Of a stretch of DNA of 64,000 bases, positions 47,321-57,480 are shown one piece after another (position 1 is the first letter of the stretch; each line of letters opens with the position of its first letter). Origin of the DNA: Albidovulum sp. (GTDB lineage: Bacteria; Pseudomonadota; Alphaproteobacteria; Rhodobacterales; Rhodobacteraceae); the NCBI GenBank assembly GCA_028823855.1, contig JAPPFL010000001.1:1-64000 (forward strand), given 5' to 3'. A model generated the notes under the pieces. That model was not told where the DNA came from. It ran no database searches and saw nothing but the letters and a program-made list of their open reading frames with translations. A program made the position numbers and the translations under genes.

Positions 47321-49762
47321 ATGTCCGTAGATTTCGAGCAAGCCAGAATTGTCGTAATAGGAGGGGGCGCCGTTGGTGCGTCCTGCCTCTACCATTTGGC
47401 ACTAGCCGGCTGGACAGACTGCGTCCTGTTGGAAAAGAATGAGTTAACGGCCGGTTCTACGTGGCATGCGGCTGGAAACGTGCCGACATTTTCGTCATCG
47501 TGGTCCATAATGAATGTCCAACGTTACTCGGCGGAACTATACCGCAACCTCGCCGCAGCCGTCGACTATCCTATGAACTACAATGTTACTGGCTCTCTGA
47601 GGCTTGGCCATACACCCGAAAGAATGACCGAGTTCCGCAGAGTCGTTGGCATGGGGCGGTACCAGGGCATGGACTTGGACATGGTTGGCGCGAACGAGCT
47701 TCGTGAGCGATATCCATTTCTCGAAACGCACGACTTGCGCGGTGCGCTCTACGATCCGTACGACGGCGACATCGATCCGGCGCAGCTTACGCAAGCGCTG
47801 GCCAAGGGATCTCGCGATCTTGGCGCGCGTATAGAGAGATACCGGCCCGTAACTGGAATTCGGCGAGACAAAAACGAATGGATCGTTGAAACGCCAAAAG
47901 GCGGCATCAGGTGCGAAATCATCGTCAACGCAGCAGGTTACTACGCCAGGGAAATCGGAAAGATGATCGGTCGCGAAGTCCCGATGGTTGCTATGAGCCA
48001 CCAGTACCTAGTATTCGACGAGATCCCGGAACTCAAAGAGTGGTCCCAAGAGGCTGGGCGAAAGTTGCCGCTCCTGCGCGACGTAGATTCCTCCTACTAC
48101 CTTAGGCAAGAAAAATTCGGTATGAATCTTGGCCCCTACGAGCGAGGGTGCCGAGCCCATTGGGTAGACAATGACGACCCGATGCCGAATGATTTTTCCT
48201 TCCAGCTCTATCCCGACGATTTGGACAGGTTGGAATGGTATATAGACGATGCGGTTGCGAGAGTGCCGATTCTGGGAACGGCCGGACTAAGCAAAGTCAT
48301 CAACGGCCCGATTCCCTACGCGCCCGATGGGAATCCCCTAATCGGCCCGATGCCGGGCGTACCGAACGCCTTTGAAGCCTGCGTGTTTACGTTTGGAATC
48401 TGCCAAGCGGGTGGCGCCGGAAAGGTCCTCGCCGAGTGGGTAACCGAAGGCGAAACAGAATGGGACATGTGGTCCTGCGACCCGCGACGCTATACTGCCT
48501 TTGCGGACCGCGACTACTGCATCGCCAAGGCCAAGGAAGTCTACGGCCACGAGTATGCGATCCATTTTCCATGGCACCGCTGGCCTGCGGGAAAAGACAA
48601 GAAGCTTTCGCCCGTGCATTGGCGAATACTTGAACTCGGAGGACAGATGGGCGCCTACAACGGCTGGGAAAGAGCAAACTGGTTTGCCCAGCAAGGCGAC
48701 GACACTTCGGAGGAAGCGACGCAAAGATGGTCCCGTTCTGGTCCATGGGAACAGCGCATCAAGGAGGAATGCGAAGCGGTTCGCGATTCAGTCGGAGTTT
48801 TGGATCTCCCGGGGTTTTCGCGTTTCAACCTGACCGGACAAGGCGCTGCGGGTTGGCTGCGTACTAGAATTGCCGGCGGCCTCCCGCGTTCGGGCCGAAT
48901 GAACCTAGCCTATTTTTCAGACCGTCGCGGCAGAATCGTGACGGAAATGTCGATTTTAAGGCACGGCGAAAATCATTTCACGCTGATCACGGCTGCCGGA
49001 GCCGAGTGGCACGATTTCGAACTACTTGACCGCTCGCTTCCAAGAGACGCGGGAATATCGCTGTCAAACCACACCGATGATTTCTCTACTCTTGTGGTGA
49101 CCGGACCCGCCAGCCGGACTCTATTTGAAACGATCGCTCCGGAAGCGGATCTTGAACTACCTTGGCTGAGCCACCGGCCGGAGCGAGTCGCCGGCGTGCA
49201 AGCCGCGCTTGCCCGAGTCAGCTACGCAGGTGAACTTGGTTGGGAAATCCATGCAAAGAACGAGCATATTCCGAAACTTTACGAAGCAGTAATTGAATCG
49301 GGCGCGAAACCGTTCGGCATGTGGGCTCTCGACAGCCTTCGCCTGGAAAAAGGATATCGCGCGTGGAAGGGCGACTTGTCGACAGACTATTCGCTGCTTG
49401 AAGGAGGCCTCGACCGATTCATTAGGCTCGACAAGTCGGAAGATTTCCCGGGCAAGCTCGCGCTGCTGAAGGAAACCCAGGCAGGGGTCCAAAAGCGATT
49501 TGTTGCATTGATTGTGGATGCCGGAGACTACGATGCTCCCTACATGTCCACAATATGGAAGGACGGGCGCGTCGTAGGCGAAACGACGTCCGGCGGATGG
49601 GGATACCGCGTCGAGGCGTCGATTGCTCTAGGCATGGTTGGGACGGAATTCGCTGAACCGGGAACAAAACTCGATGTCGAGATTTTCGGTGAAATGTACT
49701 CGGCCACTGTCCAAGAGGATCGTCCGCTTTGGGATCCGGAGAACGCGCGTTTGCGGGCGTGA
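47321..49762 (+). CDS. dimethylglycine/sarcosine dehydrogenase-like flavoprotein (FAD + GcvT), copy 1
   Basis: An 813-residue two-part enzyme that oxidatively removes methyl groups from N-methylated glycines, passing the carbon to tetrahydrofolate. Residues 1-390 are a DAO-type FAD domain: GGGAVG at 14-19 and STWHAAG with His49, the covalent FAD site of the family. From about 430 (GWERANWF) it is a GcvT-like folate domain with EECEAVRDSVGVLDLPGFS and a late GELGWEIH. AAGGC lies seven bases before the ATG. The next gene is a paralogue 34 bp away. The exact substrate (dimethylglycine, sarcosine or other) is inferred. Confidence 0.88.
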   Translation: MSVDFEQARIVVIGGGAVGASCLYHLALAGWTDCVLLEKNELTAGSTWHAAGNVPTFSSSWSIMNVQRYSAELYRNLAAAVDYPMNYNVTGSLRLGHTPERMTEFRRVVGMGRYQGMDLDMVGANELRERYPFLETHDLRGALYDPYDGDIDPAQLTQALAKGSRDLGARIERYRPVTGIRRDKNEWIVETPKGGIRCEIIVNAAGYYAREIGKMIGREVPMVAMSHQYLVFDEIPELKEWSQEAGRKLPLLRDVDSSYYLRQEKFGMNLGPYERGCRAHWVDNDDPMPNDFSFQLYPDDLDRLEWYIDDAVARVPILGTAGLSKVINGPIPYAPDGNPLIGPMPGVPNAFEACVFTFGICQAGGAGKVLAEWVTEGETEWDMWSCDPRRYTAFADRDYCIAKAKEVYGHEYAIHFPWHRWPAGKDKKLSPVHWRILELGGQMGAYNGWERANWFAQQGDDTSEEATQRWSRSGPWEQRIKEECEAVRDSVGVLDLPGFSRFNLTGQGAAGWLRTRIAGGLPRSGRMNLAYFSDRRGRIVTEMSILRHGENHFTLITAAGAEWHDFELLDRSLPRDAGISLSNHTDDFSTLVVTGPASRTLFETIAPEADLELPWLSHRPERVAGVQAALARVSYAGELGWEIHAKNEHIPKLYEAVIESGAKPFGMWALDSLRLEKGYRAWKGDLSTDYSLLEGGLDRFIRLDKSEDFPGKLALLKETQAGVQKRFVALIVDAGDYDAPYMSTIWKDGRVVGETTSGGWGYRVEASIALGMVGTEFAEPGTKLDVEIFGEMYSATVQEDRPLWDPENARLRA

Positions 49763-49796
49763 AACAGTGTTGAGCGGCTAGCGGAGAGACAATTCA

Positions 49797-52250
49797 ATGG
49801 CGTTGAGCAATCCACCCCTAAATGCGCGCGCGGTTATCATCGGCGGCGGAGTGTCCGGCTGTTCGGTCGCGTATCATTTGGCTGGCCTTGGCTGGAAGGA
49901 TGTCGTTCTGCTGGAACGCAGGGAACTCACATGCGGCACGACTTGGCATGCCGCCGGGTTGGTCGGCCAATTGCGCGCGTCGCGCAATTTGACGCGCCTT
50001 GCAAAATATTCCGCCGAACTTTTTTCGGAACTGGAATCTCAAACGGGAATTTCGACCGGCCTTCGCCGTTCCGGTTCCATCTCCGTCGCACTAACCGAAG
50101 AAAGAAAGGAGGAGCTATTTCGCCAAGCGTCCTTGGCTCGCGCTTTCGATGTCGAAGTTCATGAAATCACTGCCAGCGAAGTGCTGGAACTCTATCCGCA
50201 TTTGAATGTTGGCGACGTTCTCGCTGGCGTATTCGTCCCGAAGGACGGACAGTGCGACCCTGCCAATATTGCCAGAGCACTCGCAAAAGGAGCCAGGCAG
50301 TACGGCGCTGAAATCATCGAAGGCGCCGAAGTACTTGACGTCATTGCGAAAGACGGCCGCGCAAAGGGCGTAACTTGGCGCAACGGAAGCGACGAAGGGC
50401 GAACGGATGCCGACGTTGTCATCAACTGCAGCGGCATGTGGGCGCGCGAACTCGCGGCGCGTTCGGGCGTTGTCGTTCCTCTTCACGCGTGCGAGCATTT
50501 CTACATCCTGACGGAGCCTATTTCTGGCTTGGCGCAGCTTCCTTCGCTGCGAGTTCCCGACGAATGCGCATACTACAAAGAAGACGCCGGCAAAATCATG
50601 CTAGGAGCTTTCGAGCCCTCCGCAAAGCCTTGGGGAATGAATGGCATTCCAAAAGACTTTTGCTTTGACCAATTGCCGGAAGACCTCGATCATTTTGAAC
50701 CGATCCTGGAAAAGGCAATTGACCGGTTGCCGCTTCTCGCTGAAGCGGGAATCCACACGTTCTTTAATGGTCCCGAAAGCTTTACGCCGGACAACAGGTA
50801 TTATCTTGGAGAGGCTCCGGAACTGCCGGGCTACTGGGTCGCCGCGGGCTACAATTCGATCGGAATCGTATCTTCGGGCGGAGCGGGCTTTGCGCTGGCG
50901 CGCTGGATCGATAGCGGTTCTCCGCCATTCGACTTATGGGATGTCGACATTCGGCGGGCTCAGCCGTTCCAAAAAAACCGAAGCTACTTAAAAGCGCGAG
51001 TGAAGGAGACTCTCGGCCTGCTCTATGCCGACCATTTTCCTTATCGACAGCCTGCAACCGCCCGGGGAATTAAGCGATCGCCTCTGCACGAGCATCTCAA
51101 GGCACGGGGAGCCGTGTTCGGCGAGACTTCCGGATGGGAAAGAGCGAACTGGTTCGCGAGAGACGGGCAGGAACGGAGCTACCGCTATACCTGGAAGCGG
51201 CAAAACTGGTTCGAAAATTCGCGCGCGGAGCACTTGGCCGTGCGCAGCGGCAACGGGATATTCGATTTGTCTTCCTTCGGCAAAATTCAAGTGAATGGTC
51301 GCGATGCCGTCCGATTTCTTCAGCGAGTTTGCGCCAACGACGTCGACATCGACATCGGTAAAATCGTCTATACTCAAATGCTTAACGCAAGAGGCGGAAT
51401 CGAATGCGACCTGACCGCTACCCGCCTGTCAAGCGATACCTTTCTTCTCGTCGTACCGGCGGCAACTATTCAACGAGATCTGGCATGGCTTCGCCGGCAC
51501 GTAAGGGATACGGAATTTGCGACGATTTACGATGCGACTGCTTCCGAATCGGTCATTTGCGTTATGGGGCCCCGTTCCCGAGACACAATGAAGCTTGTCA
51601 GCCCTTGCGATTTTTCCAACGACGGCCATCCGTTCGGTTATGCTCGCGAAATCGAAATCGGCCTAGGGATCGCGAGAGCCCACCGCATTAGCTATGTTGG
51701 TGAACTAGGATGGGAAATTTACGTAACGGCCGATCAGGCGGCACATGTATTCGAAACTTTGGACGAGGCGCGGCTTGAGACCGGCGCCGCACTTTGCGGC
51801 CTGCATGCCCTCGATTGCTGTAGGATCGAAAAGGCCTTTAGGCATTTCGGGCACGATATTTCGGATGAAGATCACGTTGTGGAAGCAGGACTGGGATTTG
51901 CCGTTAAATCCGACAAAGGCGAATTTATTGGACGCGACGCAGTCCTCAGGAAATTGGAAATCGGCAAGGAGCGAGTGCTTGTTCAATTTATCCTTCGGGA
52001 TCCCGAGCCCCTGCTCTACCACAACGAGCCGATAATACGAGACGGGACCGTGGTATCGTACCTAACGTCGGGCAACTACGGGCATTTCCTGGGAGCTGCC
52101 ATTGGTTTGGGCTACGTTCCCTGCAAGGGCGAATCAGCGGACGAAGTTCTTGCTTCCTCGTATGAAATCGAAATCGCAGGAGAGCTTTTCCCGGCGGAGG
52201 CTTCGCTCAAGCCCCTTTATGATCCGGCGGGCAAGCGGGTCAAGATGTAA
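49797..52250 (+). CDS. dimethylglycine/sarcosine dehydrogenase-like flavoprotein (FAD + GcvT), copy 2
   Basis: A second 817-residue paralogue with the same layout: FAD loop GGGVSG at 16-21, GTTWHAAG with His51, and from about 440 (GWERANWF) a GcvT-like folate domain ending in VGELGWEIYV and an aminomethyltransferase C-terminal barrel. Divergence from copy 1 is clear throughout, so this is not a recent duplication; the two may act on successive substrates such as dimethylglycine then sarcosine. It lies 34 bp after copy 1 and 15 bp before the methyltransferase gene, clearly one operon. Confidence 0.88.
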   Translation: MALSNPPLNARAVIIGGGVSGCSVAYHLAGLGWKDVVLLERRELTCGTTWHAAGLVGQLRASRNLTRLAKYSAELFSELESQTGISTGLRRSGSISVALTEERKEELFRQASLARAFDVEVHEITASEVLELYPHLNVGDVLAGVFVPKDGQCDPANIARALAKGARQYGAEIIEGAEVLDVIAKDGRAKGVTWRNGSDEGRTDADVVINCSGMWARELAARSGVVVPLHACEHFYILTEPISGLAQLPSLRVPDECAYYKEDAGKIMLGAFEPSAKPWGMNGIPKDFCFDQLPEDLDHFEPILEKAIDRLPLLAEAGIHTFFNGPESFTPDNRYYLGEAPELPGYWVAAGYNSIGIVSSGGAGFALARWIDSGSPPFDLWDVDIRRAQPFQKNRSYLKARVKETLGLLYADHFPYRQPATARGIKRSPLHEHLKARGAVFGETSGWERANWFARDGQERSYRYTWKRQNWFENSRAEHLAVRSGNGIFDLSSFGKIQVNGRDAVRFLQRVCANDVDIDIGKIVYTQMLNARGGIECDLTATRLSSDTFLLVVPAATIQRDLAWLRRHVRDTEFATIYDATASESVICVMGPRSRDTMKLVSPCDFSNDGHPFGYAREIEIGLGIARAHRISYVGELGWEIYVTADQAAHVFETLDEARLETGAALCGLHALDCCRIEKAFRHFGHDISDEDHVVEAGLGFAVKSDKGEFIGRDAVLRKLEIGKERVLVQFILRDPEPLLYHNEPIIRDGTVVSYLTSGNYGHFLGAAIGLGYVPCKGESADEVLASSYEIEIAGELFPAEASLKPLYDPAGKRVKM

Positions 52251-52265
52251 AGAATATAAAGGAGA

Positions 52266-53813
52266 ATGTCGTTGACCGAAGCAAAACCAGCGCGCCGGTC
52301 CGGCGGTCGAGCTGCTCGAATAAAAGTTAGGTCAAAGCCACTGGAGGACAGCGTTCGCCCGGTGCGCGGCGGAATGGAAGGCGGTACCTTCAGGCCGCTG
52401 TCGAAGAGCGACATCCAAAAGGTTCACAGTGCAGCGCTCGATGCATTGGAAATCATCGGGCTATCGAATGCCCCTGAGTCCGGAACCGAAATTCTGAAGA
52501 ACTCGGGGGCGATTCAAGGCGACGACGGGCGTATCCGCTTTCCCAGGTCTCTGGTAGAAGACAAGATTGATGTTGCGCCGTCGGAAATCGATTTGTGCGC
52601 CAGGGATAGCAGATTCGATCTAAGGGTCGGAGGGAAACGCGTATATTACGGCACTGCCGGAGCGGCCGTTCATGTCGTCGATGTCGAAAATCGAGACTAT
52701 CGAGCTTCTACAAGCGCAGACCTGTACCGCGCCGCGCAAATTGCGCATGCGCTCGACAATATCCATTTTTTTCAGCGGACGATGGTTTGCTGCGACATCG
52801 TAGACAATTTCGACTTGGACATAAACACGGTTTACGCTTGCTGCGCGGGAACATCCAAGCATGTCGGCACGAGCATTTCCGAACCGGAGTTCGCCGACGG
52901 CGTACTTCGGCTTTTGCACATTATCGCGGGGGGAGAAAAAGAATGGCGCGATCGACCCTTCGTTTCGCTTTCCGACTGCTTTGTCGTGCCGCCCATGAAC
53001 TTCGCCGAAGAGAGTTGCCGAACCATGGAGCGCTGCATTCAAGGAGGCATGCCAATTCTCTTGCTGTCGGCGGGTCAGGCCGGCGCCACCGCTCCGGCGG
53101 ACCTCGCGACCGCAATCGTTCAAACGGTTGCGGAATGCCTTGCCGGGGTCGTGTACGTTAACTCCGTGCGCCCAGGCCATCCCGCTATATTCGGCACTTG
53201 GCCGTTCGTATCGGATCTTCGCACCGGCGCTATGTCGGGCGGTTCAGGCGAGCAGGCACTTCTGGCAGCCGGGTGCGCCCAAATGCATCACTTCTACGGA
53301 TTGCCTGGCGGAGCGGCGGCGGGCATCGCCGATTCAAAGCTTCCCGACATGCAAGCTGGATGGGAACAGGCGATTTCCAACGTCTTGGCCGGGTTAAGCG
53401 GTTTAAACATGATTTACGAATCGGCTGGAATGCATGCCTCGCTATTGGGATTCTCGCCGGAATCGCTGATACTGGGCAACGATCTGATTGGTCAAGCTCT
53501 CCGCTGCGTCAGAGGCATCGACATTTCGGATGACAAAATAAGCATCGAAGCAATTAGATCTGTATGCCTTGAGGGTCCGGGCCATTATCTGGGCCATCCG
53601 CAAACACTTGGCCTCATGCAAAGAGACTATGTCTATCCCGCCGTCGCGGATCGCAGTAGTCCAAAGGAATGGATCGAGCGTAGAAAGCCGGATCTCATTT
53701 TTTCCGCAACTTCTCGAAAAAATCAGATTCTCGCGGATTCGCGGAGCCCGTTATTAACTCCCGACACCGACGAAAAAATCAAATCCGAATTCAATATTGT
53801 AGTTCAGACCTAG
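52266..53813 (+). CDS. MttB-family trimethylamine/betaine methyltransferase without pyrrolysine
   Basis: A 515-residue TIM-barrel member of the MttB superfamily (CIYYGTAGAAVH-type region near 125, TYACCAGTSKHVGTS near 195, AESAGMHASLLGFSPE near 395, seen as ESAGMHASLLGFS). The methanogen enzyme uses pyrrolysine at an in-frame UAG; no such codon is present here, as in bacterial betaine-type methyltransferases. AAGGAG precedes the start, but only two bases from ATG 52266; TTG 52272 has better spacing. Corrinoid protein and RamA genes are absent from the window. It presumably transfers a methyl group from a quaternary amine. Confidence 0.84.
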   Translation: MSLTEAKPARRSGGRAARIKVRSKPLEDSVRPVRGGMEGGTFRPLSKSDIQKVHSAALDALEIIGLSNAPESGTEILKNSGAIQGDDGRIRFPRSLVEDKIDVAPSEIDLCARDSRFDLRVGGKRVYYGTAGAAVHVVDVENRDYRASTSADLYRAAQIAHALDNIHFFQRTMVCCDIVDNFDLDINTVYACCAGTSKHVGTSISEPEFADGVLRLLHIIAGGEKEWRDRPFVSLSDCFVVPPMNFAEESCRTMERCIQGGMPILLLSAGQAGATAPADLATAIVQTVAECLAGVVYVNSVRPGHPAIFGTWPFVSDLRTGAMSGGSGEQALLAAGCAQMHHFYGLPGGAAAGIADSKLPDMQAGWEQAISNVLAGLSGLNMIYESAGMHASLLGFSPESLILGNDLIGQALRCVRGIDISDDKISIEAIRSVCLEGPGHYLGHPQTLGLMQRDYVYPAVADRSSPKEWIERRKPDLIFSATSRKNQILADSRSPLLTPDTDEKIKSEFNIVVQT

Positions 53814-54273
53814 TCAAGTTTTACCGAGGAGGCGTCAAGTTCCGAAAACTTTCAAGAGATCTACTCGCGCGTCGAAATGCCGTCACCGCATTCGGAAATG
53901 CGGGCAGGTTCCGCGTCGTGAAGTTGCGCATCGCCTCTTTCCCTGCGATCTCCCGGCAATGGCGAAAAGGCGCTCACTACTTCGGTCCAGGCCGGAAAAT
54001 TCAACTGATTTCAAATGCCGCCTCGGCCTCCGAAATCGGAAAATCATGGCCGTAAATGTTCATGATGGCCTGTCGATGGCAAACAACCAATGTCTTCGAC
54101 AAACTTGCGGCTAAACCGAAACTGCCGGCGTCAATTCGCCCGACCGTGTTTTCAACGCTATTCCTAGAATCCTAGCGGATTTAGGGTAGTTGGATACACG
54201 CCAAATATGAAAGGAATCACAATAATCCGATAGCAAGACCGCAAAGAGCAACAAGGCAGATTCCTAAATTCGA
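53814..54273. other. 460-bp gap after the methyltransferase, with a small hairpin
   Basis: No gene seen. CCGCATT (53886-53892) and AATGCGG (53897-53903) form a seven-pair stem with a four-base loop CGGA about 75 bp after the methyltransferase stop. Without a T run it is at best a weak terminator. The rest should hold the promoter of the next oxidase gene. Confidence 0.4.
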
Positions 54274-55566
54274 ATGCAAATGACGCGATCACCAAATGGC
54301 TATCCCTTGTCGTGGTACGCTGCTTCAGCAGATATTCCGCCTCCATATGGTAGCCTTGACGCTGACGCCATGTCCGACATTTGTATCATAGGCGGCGGGT
54401 ATACGGGACTGTCGGCGGCTCTTCATTTGGCTGAGCGAGGCTATTCGGTGCTTCTCGCCGAAAAAGAGCGAGTTGGATTCGGCGCTTCCGGACGAAACGG
54501 CGGCCAAGTGGGATCCGGTCAGCGCCTCGACCAGTTGACACTGGAAAATCGGGTCGGCGAATACAAAGCTCGGCAATTTTGGCTACTTGCCGAAGTAGCC
54601 AAAGACCTAGTAGCCCACTTGATCGATCGGCACAGAATCGCCTGCTGTTACAAGCCCGGTATCGTAACCGCCGCATGGTCGGACAAGGAAGCCGAAAGGG
54701 CGCGCGAGTATGCGCGCCATCTAGAGGCTCGCTACGGCTACAAGAATACTCAGCCGCTGGATAGAAAAGCAATTTTTGAATTCACCGGTTCCGGCGCGTT
54801 CGCAGGCGGCTTTGCTGATTGGGGAGCGGGGCATCTTCATCCGCTTAATTTTGCGATCGGACTGGCTAAGGCCGCATCATCGGCAGGGGCAAGAATTCAC
54901 GAATCCACAGCTATTCGTTCCATAGTAGACCAGGCCGGCAGTGTATTGATTAAGACCCGGAAACACCAAATCAAATGCGACAAAGCAATCGTCGCCTGCA
55001 ACGGATACATCGAAGAACTGAACGAAACGATCAAAGAACGGGTCGCTCCGATCAATAATTTCATAATCGCAACGGAACCGCTGGGCGCGGTCGGACCGAG
55101 CGTTTTGCCCAGCGGAACGGCAGTTTTCGATACTAGATTCGTCGTGAGTTATTTCCGGAAATCCCACGACGGACGAATGCTGTTCGGCGGAGGCGAAAAT
55201 TACCGTTCGGCATTTCCCGACGATATTGCAAGCCTGGTACGAAAGCCGATGGCAAAAGTCTTTCCGCAACTGGATCGCGTCGCAATCGACTATGCGTGGG
55301 GCGGAAAGCTAGCAATTACAATGAGTCGAATGCCTTGCTTCATTCGCCCGTCCGACAACGTCATCTCGGCTTCGGGCTATTCGGGGCACGGCGTCGCAAT
55401 GGCGTGCCTAGCCGGACGCATACTCGCTGATTCCATCAATGAGAATTCATCGCAGTTCAATCTGTTCGCTAGTTTCGAAACGCCTAAATTTCCCGGAGGA
55501 CCGCTGTTCCGTTCATCCCTTTTGGCGCTTGCCCTTTCCTGGCTCGCCATTCGCGATCGAATTTGA
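54274..55566 (+). CDS. PuuB-like FAD-dependent amine oxidase (DAO family)
   Basis: A flavoprotein of 430 residues resembling gamma-glutamylputrescine oxidase. Motifs: SWYAAS near the start, the FAD loop IIGGGYTGLSAALHLAERG (38-56), GFGASGRNGGQVGSGQ (75-90, quoted in part), GAGHLHPLNFA near 190, and the late SASGYSGHGVA with the isoalloxazine contact. It has no signal peptide. Possible substrates are gamma-glutamyl amines or N-methylated amino acids; proximity to the methylamine unit makes the latter possible. No strong ribosome site is seen, and ATG 54280 is an alternative start. Confidence 0.85.
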   Translation: MQMTRSPNGYPLSWYAASADIPPPYGSLDADAMSDICIIGGGYTGLSAALHLAERGYSVLLAEKERVGFGASGRNGGQVGSGQRLDQLTLENRVGEYKARQFWLLAEVAKDLVAHLIDRHRIACCYKPGIVTAAWSDKEAERAREYARHLEARYGYKNTQPLDRKAIFEFTGSGAFAGGFADWGAGHLHPLNFAIGLAKAASSAGARIHESTAIRSIVDQAGSVLIKTRKHQIKCDKAIVACNGYIEELNETIKERVAPINNFIIATEPLGAVGPSVLPSGTAVFDTRFVVSYFRKSHDGRMLFGGGENYRSAFPDDIASLVRKPMAKVFPQLDRVAIDYAWGGKLAITMSRMPCFIRPSDNVISASGYSGHGVAMACLAGRILADSINENSSQFNLFASFETPKFPGGPLFRSSLLALALSWLAIRDRI

Positions 55567-55603
55567 ATCGAAGCCTGCTATGATTCCGCCATCGCCGCCG
55601 GAA

Positions 55604-56173
55604 TTAAAGGTTGGCTACTTTAGACTGGAGTTCGGCTAGCTGACGCTTGATGTCCTGGAGTTCGTCTTCGTTCCGCACCGTATCGCTTGCCGAATCGCTA
55701 GTCTTTTCCGAAGTCTGAGTTTCCCCAATGCCCCAGCTTCCGATCAATCGCTCGAAAAATTCCTTTTGCCTGTCATGCACGTCTTTGACGGAAACAACGG
55801 GAGTTCCGAATTGCTTGAGGCCTTCTAACATAAATTGCTGATTTTGCTGAAAGGCTTCAAACGACGCGCGAAGAAATTCCGGAATGATCGTGGCATGGTC
55901 TGAATAGGAACGTACAATTTCCGTCAAGACATCGACAGGCAAGATCTGCTCGCCCCTAGCTTCGTGCTCGGCGATGATCTGAATTAAATATTGCCTAGTT
56001 AAATCGTCGCCCGTCTTGAGGTCCACGACTTGGACATTTCGACCGGATCGAATTAATTCCGCGATGTCTTGAAGAGTGACGTAGTCGCTCGATTCCGTGT
56101 TATATAGCCTGCGGCTGGCGTAGCGCTTGATTATAAGGGGCTTATTACTAGGAGTGTCATCGCCTGTCGTCAA
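55604..56173 (-). CDS. phaR: polyhydroxyalkanoate synthesis repressor PhaR
   Basis: A 189-residue DNA-binding regulator that represses granule genes and binds PHB. The N-terminal domain has the diagnostic IKRYASRRLYNTESSDYVTL-type sequence (residues 14-33, quoted in part) and DIAELI; the middle has VDVLTEIVRSYSDH, and the C-terminus is glutamine-rich and helical (LQDIKRQLAELQSKV). The start is TTG with AGGA four to five bases upstream. It lies on the same strand as phaC, but a decayed insertion element sits between them. Confidence 0.93.
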   Translation of the reverse strand: MTTGDDTPSNKPLIIKRYASRRLYNTESSDYVTLQDIAELIRSGRNVQVVDLKTGDDLTRQYLIQIIAEHEARGEQILPVDVLTEIVRSYSDHATIIPEFLRASFEAFQQNQQFMLEGLKQFGTPVVSVKDVHDRQKEFFERLIGSWGIGETQTSEKTSDSASDTVRNEDELQDIKRQLAELQSKVANL

Positions 56174-56499
56174 ATCCTGGCCCTCGCGTCGAAGAGTGAT
56201 TCAGCATGCGTTTCGCCTTTTCTGGCGTTCACGGAAAATTCCCTACTGCCAACGCCATAGTTGTTGCATGAACGATTGGCGCCCGCAAGCATTTCGGAAA
56301 CTTGGAATTGGTACAACCTTGCTCGTTCTTTGGATGAAGTTTCGAACGGTGTCTGGAAGACAAGCTGCTCCGCCACGAGATTCCCAGCTGCCCGCGAACT
56401 GAATTATTGATCGTCTGTCGGTTCCCTCAATCCGGCACGCATAGCGAAATCCGTCAAAACAAGAGTTCAACATTGCTCTCTTGAGCAAACTCCCCTCAA

Positions 56500-57480
56500 C
56501 CCTTTGATTACGCGCCTTTTCCCCGTCCCGGACTTCCGCGATTCGAACCAGCAGGTAGCCGTGTCGCTTGACGCTGCGGTACAGGATTGCGACCGTGCGG
56601 GCAGCGCGGATCCTCTCGAACGCCTGCATTTCGCGCTCGAAGCAGTCCTCGGCGCGTGCCGCCATCAGGTAGATCAGGCGCGCGAGCTCCCGCGCGGTCG
56701 CGGCGGTTGCAACCGGCTTGTCCTTGCGGGCAAGGAGGGCGCGGTGGCCTTCGCCGATGAGGTTATGGCTGCGCCGGGCCGTCTCGGCGGCCATTCGCCG
56801 GGCCTGCGCGACCTTGTTTATGACCTTGCGCGACCGTCCCGGCGGAGCGTGCCGCCGCTGATGCGGGTTCCAGGTGCCAGCGTCGCCAGGAACAGAAGCA
56901 CTGAGCGGATGGGACGGCCGAGAAGTCCGGGGCGGCGTCGATTCCGATCGAGAGGATTGGCGCGGGTTCGGCGCCCGCAATTCGGCGTAGTGCGCGGGAG
57001 GTCGGTTTTCCGCCGGAAGCCGCCTCGCCCGCGGGGTCGGCCACCGTCTCGCCGTCGTCGTCCGGCGGGGACAGGACTTCGATCCGCGCCGAGATCCGCG
57101 CCGAGATCCGCGCCGAGATCCGCGCTTCGCAGCGCTCGAGCCGCCCGGAGACGAGGTCGTAGTTCCGCAGCGTCTGCTCAAGCGGGAACAGATGCTCCTC
57201 GCGCCACGTTCCCTGCGGGCTCGCCGCAATCTTGTCGGCGGCGTCCCCGATCCGCTTGCCGCGAAGAAGGCCGTAGGACGACAGATGCCGGATCCGCTGG
57301 CAGTCCAGAATATCGCTTTTGCGGCCGCCGATCTGCTTCGCCTTCCTCGGCGGTGCCAGTACCGCCTCGAACCCGGCGCGATACAGCACCTCGTAGACCG
57401 GGATCCGGCAAACCGAGGCCGACTACATCGCCAGCGCCACCGCCCTGCAGGACGACCGCCAGGCTCGGCGGCTTCCTTCA
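56500..57480 (-). pseudogene. IS110-family transposase remnant (frameshifted)
   Basis: Pieces of an IS110-type transposase are spread over two frames. One (about 57420-56760) gives IPVYEVLYRAGFEAVLAPP, GGRKSDILDCQRIRHLSSYGLLRG and, after a repeat-filled segment, IGIDAAPDFSAVPSAQCFCSW. A second frame from about 56860 continues with RKVINKVAQARRMAAETARRSHN and ATARELARLIYLMAARAEDCF, the usual C-terminus. A TAG interrupts the first frame just before IPVYEVL. The piece is much richer in G+C than its neighbours, as expected for acquired DNA. Element ends were not identified; IS110 elements usually lack terminal repeats. Confidence 0.82.
57081..57125. repeat. 12-bp tandem repeat in the IS110 remnant
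   Basis: The unit GATCCGCGCCGA is repeated about 3.75 times without error (copies at 57081, 57093, 57105 and partial at 57117). On the minus strand it reads Ile-Ser-Ala-Arg repeated in the transposase frame, an expansion the family does not normally have. Confidence 0.85.

Noticed and set aside
52266-53813. Pyrrolysine-dependent methyltransferase
   Set aside because: There is no in-frame UAG in the gene, so it is a non-pyrrolysine member of the MttB superfamily.
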